NCBI GenBank assembly: GCA_002452695.1
Contig: DKFA01000018.1
Span: 1-20,802 of the forward strand
Source: Dehalococcoidia bacterium UBA6808
GTDB lineage: Bacteria; Chloroflexota; Dehalococcoidia; GIF9; UBA5629
Direction: 5' to 3'
DNA length: 20,802 nucleotides
The notes below the pieces were generated by a model. The model worked only from the letters and a program-made list of their open reading frames with translations, was not told the DNA's origin and did no database searches. Each line of letters begins with the position of its first letter. Position 1 is the first letter of the stretch. Both the position numbers and the translations under genes were made by a program. Shown piece after piece: positions 6,637 through 13,718 of this stretch.

Positions 6637-8214
6637 TTAGATGGAAGTATTCTCTTGATTGTATGTAGTATTAATATTTGCTGTTTCAGGCTGAGTTTCG
6701 CTGCGGTGGAGCGGCAAATATACAGTGAATGTAGTCCCTACACCCTCCTTGCTTTGTACTTCTATTTTACCGTTATGCTTTTGAATGATCCCGTAGGAGA
6801 CTGCCAATCCCAGCCCCACACCCTTGACCTCCTGCTTGGTCGTGAAAAAGGGCGTGAATAACTTGTGCAGGTTGTTTTCCGAGATCCCGACTCCAGTATC
6901 CTGTATCTCCAATTTGATCTGCCCTTCATGCAACGATGTGCGCACATTTAATCTGCCACCGTGGGGCATGGCCTGGATTGCGTTCAGCAACAGGTTGGTG
7001 CAAACTTGCAGGAGCTGGTCCGGGTCGGCCGTCATGTCAGGCAATGCTAAATCAAGTTCCTTGTTAATTTGAACATCCTGTATTTTGGCTGAGTGCGTAA
7101 CGAGGTCAAAAGCGCGGTTGACGATGTCATTCAGATGGACCTGCTGCAAGGCAGGCTTAGACTGGCGTGCAAAATCCAGCAGGTTCTTGACCAGCTTGGT
7201 TGTCCGGATAAGCTCAAACTCCATTTTGGAGAGATAGCCAAGCGCTTTCTCCGCAGTTATCGTGTTATTGTTGGCCAGCTTGATCAGTAACTGCGTATAT
7301 GTTAAGACGCCTGAGAGCGGATTATTTATCTCGTGGGCTATGGAGGCGGATAACTGGCCCAGGGAAGTCAGTTTCTCTACTTGGATAAGCTGCTGCTGGC
7401 TCTCTTTCAGCCTTTCATGCGATTCTCTTAGCTGCTCGTATGCCTCCTGTAGCTGCGCCTGCATTTTTTTCTCGCTGGTCACGTCCCTGGCAATATTCTG
7501 GAATCCAATCGGTTTGCCGGCCTCGCTGATCACACTGGTGCTTAATTTAAGGACAGCTTCGCTGCCGTCCCTTTTGATGATATGCTGCTCATAAGGTTGT
7601 TCAACGGGTTCTCCGGCTAACAGGCTGCGCCTGATCTGCCCGGCCAGAGCGAGGCTGTCCGGTGTCATAAACGATTTGACATTCATGCTGTGCAGATCGG
7701 ACAGGTTATAGCTGTTGAGCTCAGATGCAGCTTTATTGGCTGCCAGGATATTGCCATTCAGGTCATGTGTCCAGATGGCGTCGTGTGCGCTTTCAAATAG
7801 TTCGTGATAACGCCGCTCTGAAGTCAGGAGCTGCTGGTCACGCTCCTTTTCCTTGTGGTATCTGTCAAAAAGGATAATGATCATACTTCCGATAAAAACA
7901 ACTCCGATTGTTTCTGTCATGGCATCGGGGAAAGATTCAGAGATGAGGAATGCACGGGGCAGCATGATGACCGCCGATATCGCCAGGCTGATAAAACCTA
8001 CTCTTTTACCGAAAATGTAGCTGGCATAACTGATGGGGAACAGGCTTAAAATTCGCTCAAAACTGTGCCGGGTAAATCCCAGGCTGGAAAAAACCGAGGA
8101 CGTTGAAATGTGAAGTATCTGCTCAGGATAGTGCAGGATTATGCCAACGGCAAAGCATCCCGCCAGTATCCAGAAATGAATGCTGGCAAATCTTTTCAAA
8201 CGTCGCTCAAACAT
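6637..8214 (-). CDS. Membrane PAS-domain sensor histidine kinase
   Basis: Senses a signal and autophosphorylates a His. With the ATG at 8214 the product is 525 aa. Order: N-terminal hydrophobic part with about three to four membrane helices (about 12-118), a PAS domain (about 130-245) ending in a PAC-like NIARDVTSEKKM, a coiled-coil linker rich in Glu/Gln, HisKA with SIAHEINNPLSG (phospho-His at 294), then the HATPase: N box NLLLNA (about 407-412), G1 DTGVGI, F box LFTPFFTTK and G2 GVGLGL. This resembles NtrB/AtoS-like kinases. A TTG eight codons further up (8238) could also be the start; neither has an SD site. A TATAAT at 8262-8267 on this strand may be the promoter. Its probable partner is the receiver just downstream. 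The ligand is unknown. Confidence 0.93.
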   Translation of the reverse strand: MFERRLKRFASIHFWILAGCFAVGIILHYPEQILHISTSSVFSSLGFTRHSFERILSLFPISYASYIFGKRVGFISLAISAVIMLPRAFLISESFPDAMTETIGVVFIGSMIIILFDRYHKEKERDQQLLTSERRYHELFESAHDAIWTHDLNGNILAANKAASELNSYNLSDLHSMNVKSFMTPDSLALAGQIRRSLLAGEPVEQPYEQHIIKRDGSEAVLKLSTSVISEAGKPIGFQNIARDVTSEKKMQAQLQEAYEQLRESHERLKESQQQLIQVEKLTSLGQLSASIAHEINNPLSGVLTYTQLLIKLANNNTITAEKALGYLSKMEFELIRTTKLVKNLLDFARQSKPALQQVHLNDIVNRAFDLVTHSAKIQDVQINKELDLALPDMTADPDQLLQVCTNLLLNAIQAMPHGGRLNVRTSLHEGQIKLEIQDTGVGISENNLHKLFTPFFTTKQEVKGVGLGLAVSYGIIQKHNGKIEVQSKEGVGTTFTVYLPLHRSETQPETANINTTYNQENTSI

Positions 8215-8303
8215 AGCTGTAAAGTAGCATGTACGCAAATGTAAATATTCAACTTAACGATATTATAGCTCATGCTAAGTGATAAAATATATGCAGTGAA
8301 TAT

Positions 8304-8340
8304 AAAGAGCCGCTCCCAATAATATCGAGAGCGGCTCTTT
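8304..8340 (-). terminator. Intrinsic terminator of the thioredoxin gene
   Basis: A perfect 12-bp stem (AAAGAGCCGCTC 8304-8315 with GAGCGGCTCTTT 8329-8340) and a 13-base loop lie 18 bases after the thioredoxin stop. On the reverse strand the stem ends in TTTATATT. The A/T ends make it potentially bidirectional, but no gene reads into it from the other side. Confidence 0.85.
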
Positions 8341-8358
8341 ACACCTGATAATGGTTAA

Positions 8359-8697
8359 CTAATTGTTGAAACTGGCAGTGAGCTCAGCCTCCAGTATTCT
8401 TCTGGGTAATGCGCCGATTTTGCGGTCAGCCAGCTTGCCGTCTTTAAAGATCAGCAGGGTCGGTATCGACTGGATGCCGAACTTGATTGCAGTTTCCTGG
8501 TTTTCGTCAGTGTTCAATTTGCCGAATTTTATCTTGCCCTGGTAATCCTTTGCCAGTTCCTCAATGACCGGAGACATCATCCTGCAAGGACCGCACCACG
8601 GCGCCCAGCAGTCAATCACCAGGGCGGGGTGATTTTTTATTACCTCTTCCAGGTTGGCTTCATTTACATTGAGTACCAGTCCATTATCTTTATCCAT
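8359..8697 (-). CDS. trxA: Thioredoxin
   Basis: Small cytoplasmic dithiol reductant. The 112 aa give the standard thioredoxin fold with active site WCGPC at 34-38, the buried Asp of VIDCWAPW (position 29) and the cis-Pro loop SIPT. The start is backed by AAGGAG upstream on the reverse strand. A promoter-like pair lies upstream and a strong hairpin terminator follows, so it is a single-gene transcript. No thioredoxin reductase is nearby. Confidence 0.96.
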   Translation of the reverse strand: MDKDNGLVLNVNEANLEEVIKNHPALVIDCWAPWCGPCRMMSPVIEELAKDYQGKIKFGKLNTDENQETAIKFGIQSIPTLLIFKDGKLADRKIGALPRRILEAELTASFNN

Positions 8698-8759
8698 ATT
8701 TCTCCTTTTTTCGGTGTGCCGTATCTACCGGGGCACCTCGATTTAAAAATAACCAGATT

Positions 8760-8786
8760 ATTTTATCAATAGCGGTAGTTTGTCAA
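8760..8786 (-). promoter_or_regulatory. Candidate promoter of the thioredoxin gene
   Basis: A perfect TTGACA (8781-8786, reverse strand) is followed 15 bases later by TAAAAT (8760-8765). The spacer is shorter than the usual 16-18, so the -10 assignment is uncertain. Confidence 0.4.
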
Positions 8787-8944
8787 AATGACTTTTGTCA
8801 CCAGCGTGTGTAATTATCAGCAGATGATGGGATCTAATTGGAATGGGGCTCAGCTAGCATAACGGTTTTGCCACCGTGTCTTTCAGGACAACTATGCCGG
8901 GGCTATGCTTGGCCGCTGCAGTACTGGTGAGCCGCCCCCGGGCA

Positions 8945-9589
8945 TCAGGTTTTTTTATAGACTGCGTTCAGTTTCATCCTGTGATAGGGTGAAAATAGGA
9001 CTGCGCTGGGATTATTGCCCATAACCATGTCCTTTACCGCAACATAGGTGACCGGCGCCTTGGAATACTTGATGAAAAGGGTGTCATGTCCGACGCAAAG
9101 GCCGTAAATCATGTTCAAACCGGTTTGCTCTCGGTTCATGATTTCCGCCTGGGCGATAGGGTTGCAGCTGATTCCTCCGGGCACCGTCCATTCCTCAGGT
9201 ATGCCTGTTTCTCTGGCATCGATAGCGCCGATCATGCAGGCTACCGACACAACCTGGAGCCCGGCCCTCTCCATGAACCTGGCCATTTCCCTGCCTTCCC
9301 TGATCAGCCCGACGCACACTGCCAGACCTACCTTGCTAACACCCAGTTCCCGGGCGAATTCGATGCATTGCTGGATGCGGTGCCAGTCATATCCGCCTCG
9401 CATAAGCACTTTGGCTGCAGCTAAATGTATGCCGGCAGTGCCCGGGTCCAAGTATTGTTTTTTGCTATTTTCTATAATTGATCCGTAATTATTGGCCTGG
9501 CAGTATTGGGGAATGCCGTTTGGATAACTGTTTAAACACTCGTTGTTCTTACATTGGTGGCACAAGATCGTCTTGGAGTTCCCAGTCAT
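8945..9589 (-). CDS. DUF1847 family protein, probably metal-binding
   Basis: Function is unknown; the family is often labelled a predicted metal-binding protein. The 214 aa carry an N-terminal Cys set (CHQC at 10-13, then C18 and C30) suited to zinc or another metal, a helical segment DPGTAGIHLAAAK, and the conserved C-terminal block GLCVGHDTLFIKYSKAPVT then AVKDMVMGNNP, which I recognise as typical of DUF1847. Further Cys residues sit in the middle (AVCVGL, VACMIG, ISCNPI). The start is supported by GGGAG eight bases upstream. It stands alone and is divergent from the small protein gene at 9822. Confidence 0.82.
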   Translation of the reverse strand: MTGNSKTILCHQCKNNECLNSYPNGIPQYCQANNYGSIIENSKKQYLDPGTAGIHLAAAKVLMRGGYDWHRIQQCIEFARELGVSKVGLAVCVGLIREGREMARFMERAGLQVVSVACMIGAIDARETGIPEEWTVPGGISCNPIAQAEIMNREQTGLNMIYGLCVGHDTLFIKYSKAPVTYVAVKDMVMGNNPSAVLFSPYHRMKLNAVYKKT

Positions 9590-9631
9590 TATAAATCTCC
9601 CAACTTAATTTCTTGGCGGGCGTCTGTAAGA

Positions 9632-9662
9632 AATATACCACTTCAGGCTGCCGGTTTGCCAA
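9632..9662 (-). promoter_or_regulatory. Candidate promoter of the DUF1847 gene
   Basis: TATATT (9632-9637) on the reverse strand is preceded by TGG, an extended -10, and by TTGGCA (9657-9662) at a long 19-base spacing. Confidence 0.35.
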
Positions 9663-9821
9663 CTCGGGAGTCTGACTTATCCCCCACATGACTGTCCCTG
9701 TATCACTTTTGCGGTAATGGGCATTTGTGTTAGCCTTATTAATCGCCTGTACGCATTGAAGGCTCATACGCCAGAAGCAGCGTGTCCCCGGAAAGCTTAT
9801 AATGATAGCAAGGAGGCAGAT

Positions 9822-9992
9822 ATGGCAAACGCTGATAGTAAAGAAGTTATCGAAGCACTGCGCAGCATAGAAAAGCAATTGATAGACATAAAATATGATG
9901 TGGCTGATATAAAACGGCAGATGCCCAAAGTGCCGTATTACGGGGATCTGTTAGAAGATATTGCAAGAGCTGTTGAGAACATTAAGCGTTAA
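9822..9992 (+). CDS. Small charged helical protein, 56 aa, function unknown
   Basis: Not recognised. From the ATG at 9822 the product is 56 aa, starting MANADSKEV, with a regular heptad-like run (IEALRSIEKQLIDIKYDVADI) suggesting a short coiled coil, then a Pro/Tyr break and a second amphipathic helix. AGGAGG (9811-9816) six bases upstream decides this start over an in-frame ATG 35 codons earlier. A TATAAT at 9798-9803 lies very close to the SD site and has no matching -35. The HEAT/GIY-YIG gene follows 129 bases later but has its own promoter-like sequence, so linkage is not proven. Confidence 0.65.
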   Translation: MANADSKEVIEALRSIEKQLIDIKYDVADIKRQMPKVPYYGDLLEDIARAVENIKR

Positions 9993-10019
9993 CCCGTTGT
10001 TGCTATACCTAGTCTTCTA

Positions 10020-10048
10020 TTGCCAAAGACACTGCTATCAAATATACT
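10020..10048 (+). promoter_or_regulatory. Sigma-70-type promoter of the HEAT/GIY-YIG gene
   Basis: TTGCCA (10020-10025) and TATACT (10043-10048) are 17 bases apart, about 70 bases before the ATG at 10122, which has AAGGGGG as its SD site. Confidence 0.55.
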
Positions 10049-10121
10049 ATTTGTTGATAAAACAGGGGACAATGCAAAGGGACGAGGCGGATTCATCTGA
10101 ATTTATGTAAGGGGGAAAAAC

Positions 10122-11006
10122 ATGGACAAAGACCATTCTTTGACCGAAGAAATCCCCGAGTTAATTGGCCAACTTGCTAACGAAGACGGCTTGATACGGC
10201 AGGAAGCCAGGTTGAAGCTGCAAGCTATTGGCAGGCAGGCAGTGCCTCAACTTTGTTGGATGATGAACAACAAGAATAGATTCGTCCGCTGGGAGGCTGC
10301 CAAGGCGCTGGCAGAACTGGCTGATCCCGACTCAGTCCCCTGGCTGATCAAGGCCCTGGATGACAGGGAGTTCGATATCCGCTGGCTAGCGGAAATAGCT
10401 TTGATCAGGATACAGATACCGGCCCTGGTGCCGCTCCTTGAAGCGCTGCTGCTTACAAGGAAGCACAACTGGTTATGGGAAGGCGCCAGGCACGTTATAA
10501 GAGGGCAGGCCAAGGGTGATCTGGCCGAGATGCTGACGCCCATGGTCAATGCATTCGACAGCATCGATTTCAGGATGAAGGTGCCGATCGAAGCGCGTAA
10601 ACTCCTGATAGAGCTTCGGGCACTGCCACAGAACGAAAAAATCCCGTTTGCCTATCAGGGAACAGCCAGCTTGAATATGTTGGAAGGTGCGGATATGCCG
10701 TTTAGAAATCGTGTATATCGCCCGTTTACGCAGGAAGATGTGGAACAACTGAAGAAAAATCAGTATGGCATCTATGCCTTGCTCAGGGGTAAGAACGTTA
10801 TATATATTGGCAAAGGGGACATCAGAAAATGTCTGCTGGGCCATTTGAAAGGCGACAATGATTGTATAAACGAACACCAGCCAAACAGGTGGTGGGGCAG
10901 GGTTTTTGATGTTGACGCGTCACGCAGGATGGGAGAGTTGATCAGAGAATACTCACCAGTCTGCAATTTGCAGCCGGATAAATCACCTGCAGATAAAAAA
11001 CGGTAG
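10122..11006 (+). CDS. HEAT-repeat protein with C-terminal GIY-YIG nuclease-like domain
   Basis: The 294 aa fall into two parts. Residues about 8-165 are HEAT-type helical repeats (for example VRWEAAKALAELAD and IRWLAEIALIRI), a protein- or nucleic-acid-binding scaffold. Residues about 205-285 look like a GIY-YIG domain: GIY at 216-218, YIG at 228-230 followed by KG, Arg235 at the place of the catalytic Arg, Glu272 in GELIREY at the place of the metal-binding Glu, and Asn282 in PVCN. All the hallmark residues are therefore present, suggesting an active nuclease rather than a relic. I know GIY-YIG domains from UvrC, homing and restriction enzymes, and this pairing is unusual to me. Target and role are unknown; DNA repair or defence are possibilities only. 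The SD site AAGGGGG supports the start. Confidence 0.75.
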   Translation: MDKDHSLTEEIPELIGQLANEDGLIRQEARLKLQAIGRQAVPQLCWMMNNKNRFVRWEAAKALAELADPDSVPWLIKALDDREFDIRWLAEIALIRIQIPALVPLLEALLLTRKHNWLWEGARHVIRGQAKGDLAEMLTPMVNAFDSIDFRMKVPIEARKLLIELRALPQNEKIPFAYQGTASLNMLEGADMPFRNRVYRPFTQEDVEQLKKNQYGIYALLRGKNVIYIGKGDIRKCLLGHLKGDNDCINEHQPNRWWGRVFDVDASRRMGELIREYSPVCNLQPDKSPADKKR

Positions 11007-11373
11007 TTCATACATAGCCTGTTGATCGTCCGGGCGGCGCTTTAAGCCTGTTATCCCATCGCTTTGAGGTCTATGACTTGGGCCGGAGGCATACTGCGCT
11101 ATGATGTCTTTATTTAACCAGCTTCTTCAATTTGCGAAGAACCCTGCTGTGGAGGCTGATGTCTGAGCAAGCGCGCCTGCGCCGCCGAAACGTTCCATGC
11201 AGGTTTTTACTATTTTGTGTATAGCGCCGGAGTCATCTTTTGAGCCGTTGCCATGATCCACAACACCCTGGTTTTCTGCTGCGCTTTGGCGCCGTCCTGG
11301 TTGCGCATTACCTATAGGCAGGTCTGCCGGTTACTCTGATGCTGCTGGTGTTTTCTTTAAGCGGAGTGGACAT
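11007..11373. other. Gene-free stretch between convergent genes, with possible coding debris
   Basis: No assured gene. On the reverse strand a frame is open for about 65 codons to a TGA at 11127-11129; its only start is a GTG at 11261 without an SD site (44 aa, unrecognised). A small TTCTTC/GAAGAA hairpin (about 11123-11140) has no T-run. The high GC and open frames on both strands suggest eroded coding sequence. I see no terminator for either flanking gene. Confidence 0.35.
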
Positions 11374-12483
11374 TTAAAGGCTGCGGATGTCCCGGTCGCC
11401 GAATGATGTCCCCACCGAGCGCACCGCTTCAATTAGAGACCCGTCGACCGGCACATTGCGCTGGCCTTTAGCCACTTCTGTCAGGGGCACATCTACAAGC
11501 GAATGCCCTGACACTCCCACCATATAGCCGTATTTCCTTTTGACTATCAGGTCGACGGCCCGGCAGCCCAGCCTTGTGCCCAGCATTCGGTCGAACGCTG
11601 TCGGCGCCCCCGATCTCTGCAGGTGTCCCAGCACTACCGTGCGCGTCTCGATACCGGAGAGCTTTTCAATCTCAGTGCCGAGGGCGAAGCCGATGCCGCC
11701 CAGGCGCAGCGGCTCGGGGCTGGCTTTAACCACTCTCTGCACTACCGCCTTGCCGCCCTTGGGCCTGGCGCCTTCGGCAACTACGATAATGGTGAATCGC
11801 TTATGCTTTTTGCTCCTGTCCCTGACCCTGTCGACAACCTTCTCGATATCATAGGGGATCTCCGGGATGAGAATAATATCACCGCCGCTGGCGGCCCCGG
11901 CGTAGAGGGCGATCCAGCCGGCATTGCGGCCCATCACTTCCACGATCATGGCCCGGTGATGTGATTGGGCAGTGGTGTGCAGCCTGTCGATAGCTTCGGC
12001 TGCTATGCTGACGGCCGAGTCGAAACCGAAGGTGACGTCGGTGCCGAACAGATCGTTATCGATGGTCTTGGGTATGCCCACGACCGGCACTCCGTCCTTG
12101 CACAGCCTGTTGGCTATCCCGAGGGTACCGTCGCCGCCGATGCAGACCAGGCAATCTACGTTAAGGGCGGAGAGATTATCAATGGCCCTGCGGGAAACAT
12201 CATGGAACTTCAATTTTCGTCCCCTGCCTGTTGCATAGTGGTAAGGGTTGGCTGTATTGGAAGTGCCCAGTATGGTTCCGCCCATAGTCAGTATTCCTGA
12301 TACGTCGTCGAAGCTCAATTCCTTGACGGAGTTGTGGATAATTCCTTCGAAACCGTCCTTGATGCCGATGACCCGCATATCATGGTCGATCATGGCTTTT
12401 TTCGTCACGGAGCGGATGACGGCGTTAATGCCTGGGCAATCCCCGCCCCCGGTCAGGATGGCTATTCTCTTCTTTCGTTTCAT
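11374..12483 (-). CDS. pfkA: 6-phosphofructokinase, group III type (probably ATP-dependent)
   Basis: Phosphorylates fructose 6-phosphate to the 1,6-bisphosphate in glycolysis. The 369 aa carry GGGDCPGINAVIR (12-24), GGDGT (116-120), PKTIDND (138-144, catalytic Asp142), MGR in EVMGRNAGW, and a late GHLQRSGAPTAFDR. Gly in GGDGT instead of Asp argues for ATP as donor, while Lys in PKTIDND (Gly in E. coli PfkA) is shared with pyrophosphate enzymes; this mixed state is known in group III actinobacterial-type ATP enzymes. Pyrophosphate use cannot be fully excluded. GGAGG six bases upstream supports the start. It lies 57 bases after the DapB-like gene, probably in one operon. Confidence 0.94.
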   Translation of the reverse strand: MKRKKRIAILTGGGDCPGINAVIRSVTKKAMIDHDMRVIGIKDGFEGIIHNSVKELSFDDVSGILTMGGTILGTSNTANPYHYATGRGRKLKFHDVSRRAIDNLSALNVDCLVCIGGDGTLGIANRLCKDGVPVVGIPKTIDNDLFGTDVTFGFDSAVSIAAEAIDRLHTTAQSHHRAMIVEVMGRNAGWIALYAGAASGGDIILIPEIPYDIEKVVDRVRDRSKKHKRFTIIVVAEGARPKGGKAVVQRVVKASPEPLRLGGIGFALGTEIEKLSGIETRTVVLGHLQRSGAPTAFDRMLGTRLGCRAVDLIVKRKYGYMVGVSGHSLVDVPLTEVAKGQRNVPVDGSLIEAVRSVGTSFGDRDIRSL

Positions 12484-12540
12484 TTCTGCCTCCAGCGGAT
12501 AGGTAATGATAACTGACCTGCCGGAGATAAGTCCAACCGG

Positions 12541-13293
12541 TTATTGCAGGTTGAAATAAGGCACCAGCAAGTCCTCCATAGAATACAACCCTTTGGGCTT
12601 GCTAACCAGATTGATTGCAGCGAATAAAGCTCCATTGCCGAAAGCTTCCCTTGATATCGATTCATGGGTTAGCCGTATAGTCTGGTAGGGAAAGCCAACC
12701 AGTATTTCATGACGACCCACAATGCCGCCGGCCCGTATGGTCTTGATTGACTCTTCGGGCAGGGACAGCGCACGGGCGATCCTTCTGGCAGTGCCGGAGG
12801 TCTCCTTCTTAGCCTTGAAATGCTCCTCGATTATTTCGACGTCTGTATACGGGGCAATGCTTAATAGAACCTTGGCAGCCAGCATCATGAAATTTATTCC
12901 GATCGTGATGTTGGGCGACCAGAGCACCCTTGTATGCTGAGCGATATTCTTGATGAAGTCGATCGTTGAATCGGGATACTCGGAGATCGCGCTAACGATG
13001 GTAATCTCCCTGCGGGCGGCTTCCTCACCATAAGAGAGTATGGCATCGGGAGAAGAAAAATCGATCAGGACATCCACCGGCTGCTGGTCGAAAAGCTGCT
13101 GGTTACTCCATTCATCACGGGGAAAAATCAGGCCCGGCTCGTCGGATTCAATGCCCAGGAATTCCGGCACCGAGCGGTGCTGAAGTGTTTTAGTTTTCCT
13201 GATTACCCAGCACAGGTGGGTTGCCTTGCTTTGCAGCAGTACTGATGCCACGGCTTTGCCGGCTCGGCCAAATCCAAATAATCCTGTTCTCAT
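12541..13293 (-). CDS. DapB-like dihydrodipicolinate reductase family protein
   Basis: DapB reduces dihydrodipicolinate with NAD(P)H in lysine/diaminopimelate synthesis. The 250 aa show the Rossmann start GLFGFGRAGKA (4-14), DFSSPDA (78-84), SPNITIGIN (126-134), the active-site segment EEHFKAKKETSGTA (156-169) with His158 and Lys162 at the catalytic places, RAGGIVGRHE (187-196) and HESISREAF. Compared with E. coli (EAHHRHKVDAPSGTA) the second His is Phe and one residue (the Pro) is lost, so it is divergent and may serve another substrate. No dapA or other lysine gene is near; instead phosphofructokinase follows on the same strand. AAAGGAG upstream supports the start. The promoter carries a palindrome. 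Confidence 0.8.
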   Translation of the reverse strand: MRTGLFGFGRAGKAVASVLLQSKATHLCWVIRKTKTLQHRSVPEFLGIESDEPGLIFPRDEWSNQQLFDQQPVDVLIDFSSPDAILSYGEEAARREITIVSAISEYPDSTIDFIKNIAQHTRVLWSPNITIGINFMMLAAKVLLSIAPYTDVEIIEEHFKAKKETSGTARRIARALSLPEESIKTIRAGGIVGRHEILVGFPYQTIRLTHESISREAFGNGALFAAINLVSKPKGLYSMEDLLVPYFNLQ

Positions 13294-13435
13294 CGTGCTT
13301 CTCCTTTAGCTTAATCATTGTTCCCCTGAGTGCTTTATTCAATATTTGGTACCCTTGTATTCGGAAGTCAGACATCGAAAAATACTCTCCCGCTTCTTTT
13401 TCAAGATATCCCTCGGTCTCATATCAAACAACGTA

Positions 13436-13457
13436 TGTAAGTAATCGATTGCTTACA
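13436..13457. promoter_or_regulatory. 22-bp operator-like palindrome at the dapB/pfk promoter
   Basis: TGTAAGTAATC at 13436-13446 pairs with GATTGCTTACA at 13447-13457 at 10 of 11 positions. It touches the -10 hexamer and covers the expected transcription start, the classic place for a dimeric repressor. A lone TGTAAG half-site recurs at 13571-13576. No regulator gene is adjacent, so the protein that binds is unknown. Confidence 0.65.
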
Positions 13458-13485
13458 ATGTAATATTTTATATGGGTTTTGTCAA
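13457..13485 (-). promoter_or_regulatory. Candidate promoter of the DapB-like/pfk operon
   Basis: Reverse strand TTGACA (13480-13485, perfect) and TACATT (13457-13462) are 17 bases apart. The start point would be near 13450, inside the palindrome just downstream, giving a leader of about 155 bases. Confidence 0.5.
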
Positions 13486-13554
13486 AGTTACTCGAATAAA
13501 GGGATTACGATATAGTCCGCAGTCTTGTTTAATTAAAGACTGCATAGAAGTTGT

Positions 13555-13618
13555 TTCAGGTGTCGCTTTATGTAAGATAAACTTGTGACCTGAATATTGT
13601 ATCCTTCGAATACGAAGG
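13555..13618 (+). other. Two inverted repeats in the 425-base gap upstream of the membrane protein
   Basis: TTCAGGT (13555-13561) pairs with ACCTGAA (13588-13594) over a 26-base loop, and CCTTCG (13603-13608) with CGAAGG (13613-13618) over a four-base AATA loop. The latter is followed by an A-rich run, so on the reverse strand it is preceded by T and is not a terminator. They may be structured RNA or binding sites. Otherwise 13294-13718 holds only the promoters and palindrome listed. Confidence 0.35.
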
Positions 13619-13682
13619 GAAAAACAAGTAAATCCAGCACGCCGTAGCGAGTCCCTATTCTGCATTCAGGCAACTGCAGGGG

Positions 13683-13711
13683 TTTCCAGGTTAGACTGTT
13701 TAAGCTATACT
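13683..13711 (+). promoter_or_regulatory. Candidate promoter giving a leaderless membrane-protein mRNA
   Basis: TATACT (13706-13711) lies seven bases before the ATG at 13719, with a weak TTTCCA (13683-13688) 17 bases further up. The start point would fall at or next to the A of the ATG. A GGGGG sits only two bases before the ATG, too close for normal SD use. Confidence 0.45.
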
Positions 13712-13718
13712 GGGGGCT

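Noticed and set aside
8845..8885. tRNA-like string with a GCTCAGCTAG D-arm look and an anticodon-like CGGTTTTGCCACCG
   Set aside because: No T-arm, no acceptor-stem partner, and the anticodon loop is eight bases; probably chance or a very old tRNA scrap.
13190..13375. 61-codon reverse-strand frame overlapping the start of the DapB-like gene
   Set aside because: No SD site at usable distance and its second half is the out-of-frame dapB sequence; treated as leader sequence.
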